64,000 nt of DNA, taken from positions 535,913,467 to 535,977,466 of the forward strand of contig OX422213.1 of NCBI GenBank assembly GCA_949130495.1, in the 5' to 3' direction. This document shows positions 1 through 11,920 of this stretch, in pieces. Position 1 is the first letter of the stretch. Every line of letters begins with the position of its first letter. A program made the translations under genes and the position numbers. The notes beneath the pieces are model-generated. The model did not search any database, was not told the DNA's origin, and saw nothing but the letters and a program-made list of their open reading frames with translations. This DNA is from Sambucus nigra. Taxonomy: Eukaryota; Streptophyta; Magnoliopsida; Dipsacales; Adoxaceae.

Positions 1-3000
1 TTAAGAAAAACATGGCGTTAGAGGGTGAAAACTCGAAACAGCCACCGAATGGCCCCGTGGGCGGCGCTAACACCTCCCACGGGACCAATTTAACTCGTAG
101 AAATGGACCCCGCAGCCGCGGGTCTCCTGATTTGAGAGTACGACGGTAATTTATATATTTCTAGACATAGGATTAAAAACATGACGTTCGAGGGTGAAAC
201 TCGAAACTGCCCCCGAACGGCCCCGTGGGTGGCACCAACACCTCCCACGGGACCAATGTAACTCGCAGGAACTAACCCCGCAGCCGCGGAACTCCCGATT
301 TAAGAATACGAAGGTAATTTTCATAATTCTACACTTAAGCAAAACATGGCATTAGAGGGTGAAAACTCGAAATAGCCCCCGAACGACCCCGTTGGCGGTG
401 CCAACACCTCCCACGGGACCAATGTAACTGGTAGGACCTGACCCCGCAGCCGCGGCAATCCCGGTTTGAGAATACAACAATAATTTGCATATTTATGGAC
501 TTAGGCTTAAAAACACGACGTTAGAGGGTGAAAACTGGAAACAGCCCCCGAACGTCCCCATGGTTGGCACCAACACCTCCCACGGGACCAATGTAACTCG
601 TAGGAACTGACCCCGCAGCCGCGGCAATCCCGGTTTGAAAATACGACAATAATTTGCATATTTATAGACTTAGGCTTAAAACATGACATTAGAACGTGAA
701 AACTCGAAACAGCCCCCGAACGTCCCCGTGGTTGGCACCAACACCTCCCACAGGACCAATGTAACTCGTACGAACTGACCCAGCAGCCGCAGGACTCCCG
801 ATTTCAGAATACGACGATAATTTGCATATTTCTTGACTTAGGCTTAAAAATATCGCGTTAGAGGGGGAAAACTCGAAACAGCCCTCTAACGGCCCCGTGG
901 GTGGCAACCACACCTCCCACATGACCAATGTTACTCTTAGAACTGACCCCGCAGCCGCGGGACTCCCGATTTGAGAATAGGAAGGTAATTTGCATATTTT
1001 TAGACGTAAGAAAAACATGGCGTTAGAGGGTGAAAACTCGAAAGAGCCACCGAATGGTCCCGTGGGTGGCGCTAACACCTCCCACGGGACCAATGTAACT
1101 CGTACAAACTGACCCCGCAGCCGCGGAACTCCTAATTTGAGAGTACAATTGTAATTTATATATTTCTAGACATAGGCTTAAAAACATGACATTCGAGGGT
1201 GAAAACTCGAAACAGCCCCCGAACGGCCCCGTGGGTGGCACCAACACCTCCCACGGGACCAATGTAACTCGTAGGAACTGATCCCGCAGCCGCGGGTCTT
1301 CTGATTTGAGAGTATGATGGTAATTTGAATATTTCTAGACTTAGGCTTAAAAACATGATTTTAGAGGGCGAAAGCAAGAAACAGGTCCCGAACGGCCCTG
1401 TGGGTGGCACCAACAGCTCCCACGGGACCAATGTAACTCGTAGGAACTGACCCCACAGTCGCGGGTCTCTCAGTTTGATAGTACGAAGGTAATTTACATA
1501 TTTCTAGACTTAGGCTGGGTGGCACCAACACCTCCCACGGGACCAATGTAACTCATAGGAACTGATCCCGCAGCCGCGGTACTCCCGGCTTGAGAATACG
1601 ATAGTATTTTCCATATTTCTAGGCTTAGTCCCAGAACGTCCCCTTGGGTGGCACCAACACCTCCCACGGGAAGAATGTAACTCGTAGGAACTGACCCTAC
1701 AGTCACGGGACTCCCGGTTTGAGAATACGAAGGTAATTTACATATCTCTAGACTTAAGCAAAACATGACGTTAGAGGGTGAAATCTCAAAACAGGACTCG
1801 AACGGCCCCGTGGATGGCACCAACACCTCCCACGGGACCAATGTAACTCGTAAGAATAGACCCCGCAGTCGCGGGACTCCCGGTTGGAGAATACGACGAT
1901 AATTTTCATATTTCTAGACTTAGGCTTAAAAATATGGCGTTAGAGGGTTAAAACTCGAAATAGCCCCGAACGTCCCCATGGGACGCGCCAACACCTCCCA
2001 CGGGACCAATGTAATTCGTAGGAACCGACCCCGCAGTCGCGGGACTCTCGGTTTCAGAATACGACGATAATTTGCATATTTCTTGACTTAGGCTTAAAAA
2101 CATGGCGTTAGAGGATGAAAACTCGAAACAGCCCCGTGGGTGGCACCAACACCTCCCAGGGGACCAATGTAACTCGTAGGAACTGACCCCGCAGCGGCAG
2201 GACTCCCGATTTGTGAATACGATGATAATTTGCATATTTTTAGACTTAGGCTTAAAAATATGATGTTAGAGGTTGAAAACTCGAAACATCTCCCGAACGG
2301 CCCCGTGGGTGGCACCAACACCTCCCACGGGACCAATGTAACTCGTAGGAACTGACCCCGCAGCCGCGGGACTCCCGGTTTATGAATATGATTATAATTT
2401 GCATATTTCTTGACTTAGGCTTATAAACATGGCGTTAGAGGGTGAAAACTCGAAACAACTCTCTAACGGCCCCGTGGGTGGCACCAACACCTCCCACGGG
2501 ACCAATTTAACTCGTAGGAACTGACCCCACAGCCGTGGGACTCCGGATTTGAGAATATGACTATAATTTGCATATTTCTTCTCTTAGGCTTAAAAACATG
2601 GCGTTAGAGGGTGAAAACTCTAAACAACCCTCTAACGGCCCCGTGGGTGGCACCAACACCTCCCACGGGACCAATGTTACTCTTAGGAACTGACCCCGCA
2701 GCCGCGGGACTCCCGATTTGAGAATACGAAGGTAATTTTCATATTTCTAGACTTAGGCTGAAAAACATGACGTTAGAGGGTGAAAGCTGGAAACAACCCC
2801 CGAACGGCCCCGTGGGTGGCCCCAATACCTCCCACGGGACCAATGTAACTCGTAGGAACTGACCCCGCAGCTGCAGGACACCAGATTTGAGAATACGACG
2901 ATAATTTGCATATTTATAGACTCAGGCTTAAAAACATGGCGTTAGAGGGTTAAAACTCGAAACAACCCCTGAACGTCCCCGTGGGCGGCACCAACACCTC

Positions 3001-4229
3001 CCACGGGACCAATGTAACTCTTAGGAACTGACCCCGCAGCCACGGGACACCCGATTTGAGAATACGATGATAATTTTCATATTTCTTGACTTAGGTTGGG
3101 TGTCACCAACACCTCCGACGGGACCAATGTAACTCGTAGGAACTGACCCCGCAGCCGCGGGACTCCTGGTTTGAGAATACGACAGTAATTGGCATATTTT
3201 TAGGCTTAGGCTTAAGGACATGGCGTTAGAGGGTTAAAAATTGAAACAGCCCTCGAACATCCCCGTGGGTGGCACCAACACCTCCCACGGGACCAATGTA
3301 ACTCGTAGGAACTGACCCCGCAGCCGCGGGACACCCGATTTGAGAATACGACGATAATTTGCATATTTCTCGACTTAGGCTTTAAATCATGGCGTTAGAG
3401 GGTGAAACTCGAAACAGCCCTCTAACGGCCCCGTGGGTGGCACCAACACCTCCCATGGGACCAATGTTACTCATAGGAATGGACCCCCTAGCCGTGGGGC
3501 TCCCGGTTTGAGAATACGAAGGTAATTTGAATATTTTTAGACTTAAGCAAAACAAGGCGTTAGAGGGTGAAAACTCGAAACAGACCCCGAATGGACCCGT
3601 GGGTGGCGCCAACACCTCCCACGGGACCAATGTAACTCGTAGGAACTGACCCCGTAGCCGCGGGTCTCCCGGTTTGAGAGTTCGACGGTAATTTGTATAT
3701 TTCTAGACTTAGGCTTAAAAACATGACGTTAGAGGGTGAAAACTTGAAACGTCCCCCGAACGGCCCCGTGGGTGGGACCAACACCTCCCACGGGACCAAT
3801 GTAACTCGTTGGAACTGACCCCGCAGCCGCGGGATTCCTGGTTTGATAATATGAGGGTAATTTGCATATTTCTAGACTTAGGCTTAAAAACATGGCGTTA
3901 GAGGGTGAAAACTCGAAACAACCCCCGAACGGCCCCGTGGGTGGCAACAACACCTCCCACGGGACCAATGTAACTCGTAGGAACTGACGCCGCAACTGTG
4001 GTACTCTCGATTTGAGAATACGACGATAATTTTCATATTTCTAGACTTAAGCAAAACATGGCGTTAGAGAGTGAAAACTCAAAACAGCCCTCGAACGGCC
4101 CCATGGGTGGCGCCAACACCTCCCACGGGACCAATGTAACTCGTAGGAACTGACCCCGCAGCCGCGGGACTCCCGGTTTGAGAATACGATAATAATTTGC
4201 ATATTTCTAGACTTAGGCTTAAAAACATA
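1..4229 (+). repeat. 169-bp satellite array, left segment
   Basis: About 25 head-to-tail monomers, cut off by the window start and interrupted on the right by the Sirevirus. A monomer in this orientation reads GGCGTTAGAGGGTGAAAACT, then a CCGTGGGTGG...CCTCCCACGG inverted repeat, TAACTCGTAGGAACTGA, a CCCGC...GCGGG inverted repeat, and an AT-rich tail with GCATATTTCTAGACTTAGG. Two tail forms alternate: AGGCTTAAAAACATGG, and the shorter AAGCAAAACATGG, which gives ~165-bp units. Two units are shortened to 115 bp at junctions 1516/1517 and 3097/3098. No gene lies in this segment. The ~80-residue open frames on the minus strand are by-products of the repeat, since 169 is not a multiple of 3 and the frame drifts from unit to unit. 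Confidence 0.97.
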
Positions 4230-4234
4230 GCGTT
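4230..4234. repeat. Left target site duplication of the Sirevirus
   Basis: GCGTT lies immediately outside the left LTR and is part of the satellite motif ATGGCGTTAGAGGG. The matching copy outside the right LTR, at 12,892-12,896, is GCGTG, a 4/5 match. Satellite sequence resumes there in register (AGAGG). Confidence 0.85.
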
Positions 4235-5188
4235 TGGGAACGTGTGTGCTCGCGTTCAAATTATCAAATTATATATTAAACACCTTTTAACCCAAACAAA
4301 CCCTAAACATGCAACTAGGTGTGATTGAAATAATATGAAATCATGCAAGGGTTATTCAAACACACATAATTAAGGAAAAATCCCCCACAGGGGCAAAACC
4401 ATTTATTTTCACTATAATTTGTAGGAAAACGGCTTACAATCGGATTACAATGAAAATACAAGTGACTAAGAATTACCCTCAGGTATCGGATTCTGTAGTC
4501 ACGGCTGGAAATATCCCTTTCCAGTAGGGCTGGCGGCTGTAACTATCCCTGTCCAGTAGGGCTGCAATGGAGAAGAAGAACGGTCTCCTCCACAAGGGGT
4601 TGAACAGCAAAAGTGTGTTCTTGGGTTGCAACGGGATTCACTAAGGTATGGAATTTGTGTGAATCAAAGGTATGAATCAATGGACTCAAATACCATGAAG
4701 ACTTTAGAGTTTTGGAACTCAGAAAATCGTGTAGAAATCTTAGAAAACCATTTCCCGTAGTGGGATTAAATAAGAAGGCTTGGGACATAAATTTCGGAAC
4801 ACGATCTGAACACGATTTGATTGAAGTTATCCTAGGCGGACCGGTCCGGGACTGAGGCGGATAGGTCCGATTGACATCGAATCGGTTCTTTTATTGAAGG
4901 AAGATCGATCCGGTTGACATCGGATCAGTTCGGTTATCAGCTTCATCGGTTTGCCATCGATCCGGGGTATGCTGGCATTCATCATAACGGATCGGTCCAT
5001 TTGTGACCGGATCGATCCTGTTGATCGGATCAGTTTTTTTATTCAGGCGGACTGGTTCGGTTGTCAGCCTTTGATTCCTCTTCTGCTTTTGATATTCGGA
5101 TCCGTTGATGAGTGTATAATCTTGATTTTCTTCAAAGGGGTAACGGCGTACGACATATAAATTGCTCATGGACAAAAATGTCCTTACA
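4235..5188 (-). repeat. 3' LTR of Sirevirus 1
   Basis: 954 bp. In element orientation it starts TGTAAGGACA at 5,188 and ends GTTCCCA at 4,235; the other LTR ends GTTCTCA, so one terminal base has mutated here. It contains a 32-bp tandem duplication (4,503-4,534 and 4,535-4,566, each with CAGTAGGGCTG). It also has a block at ~4,835-5,070 with many degenerate copies of GGATCGGTCCGGTTGA. A short hairpin GGACA-AAA-TGTCC lies next to the inner end. Most differences from the right LTR fall in the GGTCCG-repeat block. Confidence 0.95.
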
Positions 5189-5200
5189 AATCTCCCCCTA
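5189..5200 (-). other. Polypurine tract of Sirevirus 1
   Basis: On the minus strand TAGGGGGAGATT directly abuts the LTR start TGTAAGG. This is the standard plus-strand priming site for retroelements. Two further G5 runs occur upstream in element orientation, at 5,502-5,506 and 5,527-5,531. Repeated PPT-like motifs before the 3' LTR are a known feature of Sireviruses. Confidence 0.85.
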
Positions 5201-6743
5201 TGTCTATGCCGGTACATACATAAAAACAAACATCCGAATTATCAAAGAAATGAAAATGCCTATACAAATCTACCCTTCCATGACCCCAAAACTGGAAAGA
5301 TACAATTGAATAAGACTACATCGTTTGCTCTTCAATTCTGCAAGAATCTCAACGCTTTTCTCATCAGGGTGTGCAATTCAATGATAAATGATAATCCATG
5401 TAGTACCTACACACATGAGACAAAGCAAAATACAAAGTCACATATCGAGTTTGAAATGAGAACATATATACCAATTTATCAGCAAACTCTCAAACAAAAC
5501 TCCCCCATAATAAGATAATTCTTTCTCCCCCTTTTTATGATGTCCCCAAATAGATAAATGAGAGAAATATATCAAATAAGCAAGAGCGGGGTGTCACTCG
5601 GATAAAATCACACCATGAATGAACACAAAGCCACCAAGTCGATGATTGCGTAAATGAAGTGGTGTGATCAAATTCGATAGGAAAATCAATGCATACAAAC
5701 AAGACATATGTGCACGATGAATATTGGATATTCCTAGCGAATGAACTCAAATGCTTCCTTTGGTGTAAAATAATGACAATATAAGATATTGACTCAATGA
5801 AATCAACAAATCAAAGCTCAAAGTGATTTTCACACCAATAACGTCCAAAATGATTTTATGCTTTTTCAGGACTTTCAAGGAAGTGCAAACCCATTTAAAG
5901 ATTCTCCAACCAAACTCCCTCAGATATAATTTTGAAGAGAGTGATTATAAATTCTCAAACTTTGGAGAATTGATGGTGAAACCTAAGTGGCCCATATGTG
6001 GCATGAAGTGCTTTTTATTGCCTTTAAATTTTTTCGGGCTCTTTTAACCTCTTTGGACCTCGGATATAAAAATTCCTCCATTTTTTAGGTCCTTTTTAAC
6101 GGTGTCTTTTGCGCAAAGGATAGATGATTACCTTTCGCAGCCCCTCCCCGTTATACAAAAACACACAGTCTCACCAAAACAGTTTTTACATGCATTCCAA
6201 TCTTGTCAAGTTTTATCGCATATTGTACATTGTATAGACATAATTGAGATGGAAATACTCAAGCCAATATGAAATAGACAGGTGCAATAATCAAATATAG
6301 CCGTGCATGTGTGCAATTAAGGATATAGGAGTCAAACATGTAGGAAGATATCACTAATTACATCTCAAAGACTCCATAATAAGTAAAGCACATGGATGAA
6401 ATGATGTAGCATCTCAAATCTCTATCAAATAGTCACATGGATACATAGAATGAAGTTGTGACTTGGCTATATTGAATGCTCATCCATAAAAGAAGCAAAA
6501 AACATAAATCTTTTTGGATTTTTTTTTTCAAAACTTTTATCATAATAAAATCTTTTTGTGCTTTTCTTAAAAATTTTCTAAACGGAAAATCTTTTTGTAT
6601 TTTTTTTAAAAAGCACTATAAACAGCAAAAAGAATAAAAAAAAGCTATACAATGAAGCAATGGTACATATAAACCAGACTAGCAATAGGAAGCATATGAT
6701 ATGAACATGAGAAAGCATCCTATTCTAGACATAGACCAGCCCC
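5201..6743 (-). other. 3' noncoding region of Sirevirus 1
   Basis: An AT-rich interval between the pol stop and the PPT. I see no envelope-like gene; the short open frames here have no recognisable domain. It holds two additional PPT-like G-runs (5,502-5,506 and 5,527-5,531). In element orientation it has three copies of a CAAAAAGATTT motif at about 6,506-6,518, 6,547-6,560 and 6,586-6,600, spaced ~40 bp. The same motif is repeated in the equivalent region of the second Sirevirus (57,631 and 57,669). Confidence 0.75.
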
Positions 6744-8192
6744 TCAGTCAACTGTACAAATCCCCAAAGACTTCCTAAGACTCTCAAATCTAAGGTCATC
6801 TAAAGGTTTCGTGAAAATGTCTGCTAACTGACGGTCGGTAGGAACAAAACTCAGGGATACGACTTTCTCCTCAACAAGCTGACGTATAAAGTGCTCACGT
6901 ATCCTGATGTTCTTGGTGCGCGAATGCTGAACTGGATTGCGGGATATGTGTATCACGCTCGTGTTATCACAGGAAATGATCATGGTGTCCTGTGATATCC
7001 CATAATCCTCCAGCATTTGCTTCATCCACAAGAGTTGTGTGCAACAACTCCCCGCGGCTATGTACTCAGCCTCCACAGTGGACAAAGAGCTGGAATTTTG
7101 TTTCTTGCTCAGCCAGGAGACAAGAGCAGAACCAAAATAGAAACACCCACCAGAAGTTCTCCTACAACCATCTACATCCCCGGCCCAATCGGCATTTGAA
7201 TAGGCGGACAAACAGTCATCGGTATCAAAAGAATACCAAATACAGTATGAGAGAGTCCCACTCACGTATTTAATGATACGTTTTAGAGAAAGTAAATGTG
7301 ACTCTTTCGGAGACGCCTGATATCGCGCACAGACTCCAACACTAAAGGCTATGTCAGGACGACTGGCAGTCAAGTAGAGAAGACTACCTATCATACTCCG
7401 ATACAAGGTTTGCTCTACGTCCTTGCCTGTAGTGTCCTTACTAAGCTTGGTAGTGGTACTCATAGGTGTACGTGCATGCTTAGCGGAGTCTAAACCAAAT
7501 TTCTTCACTAGGTCTCTAGCATACTTGGATTGGGAGATGAACATCCCATCCTCTAGCTGACGAACCTGGAGATCAAGGAAGAATGTAAGCTCACCAACCA
7601 TGCTCATCTCAAACTCATTTTTCATCTCCTCCTCAAAGTGGTGAGCATGCTGGGAGCATGTGGATCCAAAGACTATGTCGTCCACATAGACCTGGGCAAC
7701 CAAAATAGCACCGTCATCTCTCCTGACGAACAACGTCATATCTACTCCCCCTCTCTTGAAGCCACAAGCTAAGAGATAGGAAGTAAGCCTCTCGTACCAA
7801 GCACGGGGTGCTTGCTTCAAACCATACAAGGCTTTTCTCAGATAGTAGACATGCTCCGGGTGTTGAGGGTCTTCAAACCCTTTTGGTTGTTCCACATAAA
7901 CCTCCTCCTGTAGAATGCCATTCAGAAAGGCACTCTTGACATCCATCTGATATACTTTGAAGTGCAGATGACATACGATGGCGAGCAGAAGACGGATGGA
8001 CTCAAGCCTCGGAACAGGACCAAATGTCTCCCCAAAGTCTACACCCTCAATCTGTGTGTAGCCTTGAGCGACCAACCTAGACTTATTTCTGATTATGGTA
8101 CCATTTTCATCCATTTTATTCTTAAAAATCCACCGGGTACCTATCACATTAGTCTCACTAGGTCGGGGGACAAGTTCCCAGACATCATTCTT
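6744..8192 (-). pseudogene. Sirevirus 1 reverse transcriptase and RNase H
   Basis: The Ty1/copia RT (RVT_2 family) followed by RNase H, which copies genomic RNA into cDNA inside virus-like particles. RT marks visible: RWIFKNK, the KARLVAQGY-like [31 protein letters not shown], and the catalytic YVDD with its Asp pair at 7,677-7,682. RNase H marks: [18 protein letters not shown] and SCDNTSV, then the conserved [14 protein letters not shown] tail near the C-terminus. This portion has no stop from 8,192 down to 6,744. It is cut off from the rest of pol by TAA at 8,193-8,195, within QF-stop-KNDVW just before the RT core. No ATG lies at a sensible place, so it would only be made as part of a polyprotein. 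The catalytic residues look intact. Confidence 0.95.
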
Positions 8193-8195
8193 TTA

Positions 8196-8867
8196 AAACT
8201 GAAGCAACTCATCCTGCATAGCAGATATCCAGTGTTCTTCCTTAAGTGCTTCTTTATGGTTCTTGTAGCAAAGATGGCTAACAACGTTCTCTAGCTAAGA
8301 ACGAGTCTTGACCCCTAGAGTGGGATCGCCAATAATGGCAGATGGGTCATGACTCTTGCGAACCCAAGCAGGTGTGTCCCCTAACATAGGAGTAGGGTCC
8401 ACAGAGTGTGAGAGAGGAACAGGTAAATCACTGTCAAAACAATCCTCATCCTCACACTGAAGGTTAGGATCAATAACCGTCAAAGGTTCGTCATCTTGCA
8501 CGGTGACGTTTATTGATTCCATAACCTTAGAGCTCTTCAGGTTAAACACGCGGTACGTTCTGCTAGTCGATGAATATCCTAGAAATATTCCCTCATCGCT
8601 CCGGGAGTCGAACTTTCCTAATTTCTCTCTATCCCGTAGGATGTAGCATTTACTCCCAAAAATACAGAAATATGCCAGGTTGGGCTTCTTGCCAGTCCAC
8701 AACTCATAAGGAGTCTGAAGTGTGTGTGGAAGCAAATACACCCAATTCACCGTGTGGCATGCAGTAGACACTGCCTCTGCCCAAAATCTCCTAGAAATTT
8801 TATGACCTAGAAGCATAGATCTAGCCATCTCTTGGATTGTTCTATTCTTTCTCTCAACAATCCCATT
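8196..8867 (-). pseudogene. Sirevirus 1 integrase C-terminal part and pol linker
   Basis: Same frame as the flanking pol pieces. It begins just after the TAA at 8,868-8,870 with NGIVERKNRT, which carries the third catalytic acid of the integrase DDE triad (Glu codon 8,853-8,855). It then has the family motifs WAEAVSTACHTVNW and TPYELWTGKKPNL and the C-terminal integrase region with GIFLGYS. A TAG at 8,295-8,297, where family members usually carry Gln, breaks the hydrophilic linker before RT. The linker after it (KEALKEEHW, AMQDELLQF) leads into RT. Confidence 0.9.
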
Positions 8868-8870
8868 TTA

Positions 8871-9569
8871 CTGAGGAGTTCTCACAGCAGAAAAATCATG
8901 TTTGATCCCGAGGCTATCACAGTAAAGGTCTACCTTTGCTTCTGTGAATTCAGGGCCATTGTCAATACGAATCCTGTTAATAGTGACACCGTGTTGATTT
9001 TTCAGGACACGACACTTGGTCGTTAAAAATTCTACAGCATCGGATTTCTCTCTCAGAAAACCTACAATGGAGTACCTGGAGAAATCATCTACGATCACGA
9101 GGATGTACCTCTTACCACCTAGACTCTCAGTACGAGTGGGACCCATAAGATCCATGTGAATCAACTCAAGAACACGCGAGGTGGTAATGGAATGCAACTT
9201 CCTATGAGGACTACGAATTTGTTTTCCCAACTGACAGGGTCCACAAACGGTCGAAGTTGACTTTCCAAGAGATGGTAAGCCACGTACTAGGTCCTTTTTA
9301 GCTAAACGATTAAGATCTCTAACATTCACGTGACCTAGACGTTGGTGCCACAGATCCATTGGAGTGATCGTGGTGCTGTTGCAGACAAGTGAGGATGTGG
9401 GCTCAGTCCCATAGCAATTATCCTCGGTTCTCACCCCTTGCACTAATAGTTTACCGGCTTGATTATAGACTTTACAAGTATCCCGGTCAAACTTTACTGC
9501 AAAGTCAGCGTCGCACAGCTGGCTAATGCTGAGAAGGTTTTCTTTCAAACCTTTGACGAACAAAACCTC
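8871..9569 (-). pseudogene. Sirevirus 1 GAG-pre-integrase and integrase core
   Basis: Contains the zinc-binding HHCC region (WHQRLGHVN followed by CGPCQLGKQ) and the integrase catalytic core. The first two acids are Asp in HMDLMGP (codon 9,150-9,152) and Asp in IDNGPEF (codon 8,961-8,963). The piece ends at TAA 8,868-8,870 in RTPQ-stop-NGIVE, a site where the family has Gln, so the catalytic Glu is downstream of the stop. At the other end TAA 9,570-9,572 separates it from the protease (FPKL-stop-EVLFVKGL). Integrase inserts the cDNA; as it stands this copy cannot be translated whole. Confidence 0.93.
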
Positions 9570-9572
9570 TTA

Positions 9573-10088
9573 TAGCTTAGGAAATCCAGGTAACTCGACA
9601 GTACCTCGTCCTACAATGCTAAACTTGCTCCCATCTCCAAAGGTGACTCTGTCGTCCTGATAGTCCTCAAGAGTCGTAAAAAATGAGGCATCACCTGTCA
9701 TGTGTCTGGAGCACCCACTATCAAAATACCACTGTGAGGTATTATGTGCTTTGAGAGAAACATGGACAACAAAGGCCTTTTTATCTTTCTTAGGCACCCA
9801 TGCAGAGATGACCTTATGTTTGCCTTTATTGTTGTTGGTTTTAGCTGGAATGTGAGAAGCATTTACTAACGGCAAAGACATCCGTCGGAATTCTTCCATT
9901 AAACTCTGGGTTGTGGCAGCAAAGAACTCAACTCGCTCTCTCAGACTTGAAAACTCATCAGTATGACGTGGTGGAGCAGTAGTACGTCGTGTTCGACCCA
10001 TGCTATAGCAAGACTCCCTAAGATGGCTTTTTCTTTTGCAATAAGTACAAAAGATGACAGTCAAAGGCGGACCTTGGTTTGCTTTTCT
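9573..10088 (-). pseudogene. Sirevirus 1 second zinc knuckle and aspartic protease
   Basis: Directly in frame after the TGA that ends gag. It opens with a CCHC zinc knuckle of form CX2CX4HX4C (CTYCKRKSHLRESC), then a charged linker, then the copia protease active site WYFDSGCSRHMTG (Asp codon 9,720-9,722). The protease matures the Gag-Pol polyprotein. It ends at TAA 9,570-9,572. There is no upstream ATG between the gag stop and this piece, so expression would need readthrough of TGA or an intact parent copy. Confidence 0.92.
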
Positions 10089-11825
10089 TCATCGAACTCT
10101 CCTTCGAGGTTTTTTACAATGGCCATAAAGAGTCGTAGTAAACTCAGGAACTGGTCCAGGTGCAATTTGGTACGTGGAGGCACCATCATAACCAATTCCT
10201 TGTCGATCACCAAAACCTAAAGCGGGGCCGAGTATCATCTTTCCCATCTTCCCAGATCTGTCCTCGATTTGTACCTTGACTTCTCGTGCTTTCTCAAGAT
10301 CATGAGTCAGCTGGGCAACAAGGGCTTCAAGTTTCTTCTGAGTCTCCACGGAGGAATGGAGCTGACTCGTAAGACTAGCCACTTGTTTAGTCAAGTCCCC
10401 TCTCTCTTTCTCTAAAACACTCTCTCTCTCTTTAAACAAACTCTCATTCTCGACACAAGTAGATTCTCTCTCTCTCAGGGCGGTGCAGGTGGAGAACTCT
10501 CTTTCTCTCGCTTTCCTTAAATCTTCCTCTAAGCAGGTGATCTTAAGAACTAACGCTTTGTTACGCTTTTTAGTTTTAAAAGACTCGGAATATAACTCAT
10601 CATAGGCGCGTTTAATATCACTCTCGCACTCACTTGTGTCATCCTCCCCCTCACTCTCATCAATCTCACTGTTGAGGTGTCCCTGTGAAGCATCATCCTC
10701 ATCGTCGTGAGGAGAACTAGGAGTGCTCACTTGACTGGCCATGAATGCGGTGAAGTTACACTCATGCAATGACTCATCACCTGAATCCACCATCTTGACC
10801 TCACTGTCGTCGCTAAGGGTAGCATTAAGGACAACTTTCCATTTCTCTCTATTCAGACGATTGGCACACTCAAAGGCTCTATGACCCCTACCATCGCACT
10901 CAAAACATCTCTCACTTTCTTTCAGAGGAGGGTTTTTGGAGTCTTTTTCATTTTTCTTTTCAGACTTATTTTTCTCAAATTTCTTTTTATCTTTAAAATT
11001 GCCATTTTTCTTAAATTTGAGAATTCTTTTGAATTTTTTTGCAAAAAGAGCCAAATCATCTAGGTCAAAATCACACTCAGAATCTGATGTGTCAGTCTCT
11101 CTCTTTCTAGATGACTCTACCCTCTTTCTAGCCGACCCCTCACTCCTTCTCTCTTGGGCTTTAAGTGAAATTCCCTTATCTTTAGATTTAGCAGTTTTAG
11201 GGAACATATCAATTTCATAAGTTTGCAAATCTCGTACAAGTTCTTCCAATTTTAGCGTATTTAAATTACCCATAGAATTTAGCACAGTGACTTTAGGGAT
11301 AAAACGCTTAGGTAAAGAACGAAGAATCTTTTTAACAACTCTAGCACGAGGAATATGTTCACCAAGATTAAAGCTAGTATTCACAATGTTAGAAAGTCTA
11401 GCATAAAATTCATCAAAGCATTCATATTCATGCATGGTGATGGTTTCAAATTGAGTTGTCAAATTTTGCAACTTAGATTCTTTCACATCATTAGTTCCTT
11501 CATGGGTGAGTTGTAAAACATCCCATGCCTCTTTTGACGTGGTGCATGTCATTATACGTTTGGACTCATCAGGTGTGATAGACCCAGAAATAGCACTTAG
11601 ACCCTTAGAATTAAAAGATGACCATTTAAATTCTTCATCAGTCCAAGAAGTGTCAGGTTTCAAACTAGTCACATTATCAACAGTCACGGAAAGAGGAGTC
11701 CACCCTCTTTCTACTAAAATCCAGACACGTTCATCAATGGCTTTTAAAGCCGACTTCATTCGGGCTTTCCAATAAGCATAATTTGTCCAGTCAAAGACAG
11801 GCATTTTATTATATAACTTCTCCAT
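10089..11825 (-). pseudogene. Sirevirus 1 Gag (578 residues)
   Basis: The start is ATG at 11,823-11,825 (MEKLYNKMPVFDWTNYAYW). It is the first ATG of the frame and fits the usual N-terminus of plant copia Gag. The first ~200 residues match the DUF4219/UBN2-type Gag (SKEAWDVLQLTHEG, LRSLPKRF). A CCHC knuckle CX2CX4HX4C is at residues 307-320. An acidic stretch and a long Glu/Lys/Leu-rich coiled coil (about residues 405-540) follow. A coiled-coil C-terminal Gag extension that can bind dynein-light-chain-8-like proteins has been reported for Sireviruses. The frame is open to TGA 10,089-10,091, preceded by CGA. The next codons continue in the same frame into the second knuckle and protease, so the stop is probably an acquired Arg (CGA to TGA) change. 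Gag itself could still be produced. Confidence 0.93.
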
Positions 11826-11920
11826 TTGAACACGCACTTTTTCAAAAATAAATTTTTAGGAAATTGATATCTTAGAAAAATTTTGCGGAAAATAGGAATA
11901 CGCGATAGATTAGCGTAACC

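Noticed and set aside
4299..4312. AAACCCTAAAC as telomeric repeat
   Set aside because: A single occurrence inside the LTR, also present in the partner LTR; not an array.
4951..5518. Plus-strand open frames across the LTR and 3' region
   Set aside because: They overlap the LTR and PPT of a minus-strand element and show no domain.
5201..6743. Envelope-like gene sometimes found downstream of pol in Sireviruses
   Set aside because: No long open frame or transmembrane pattern on the minus strand between the pol stop and PPT.
10881..11775. Plus-strand open frames opposite gag
   Set aside because: Low-complexity antisense shadows of the Lys/Glu-rich Gag.
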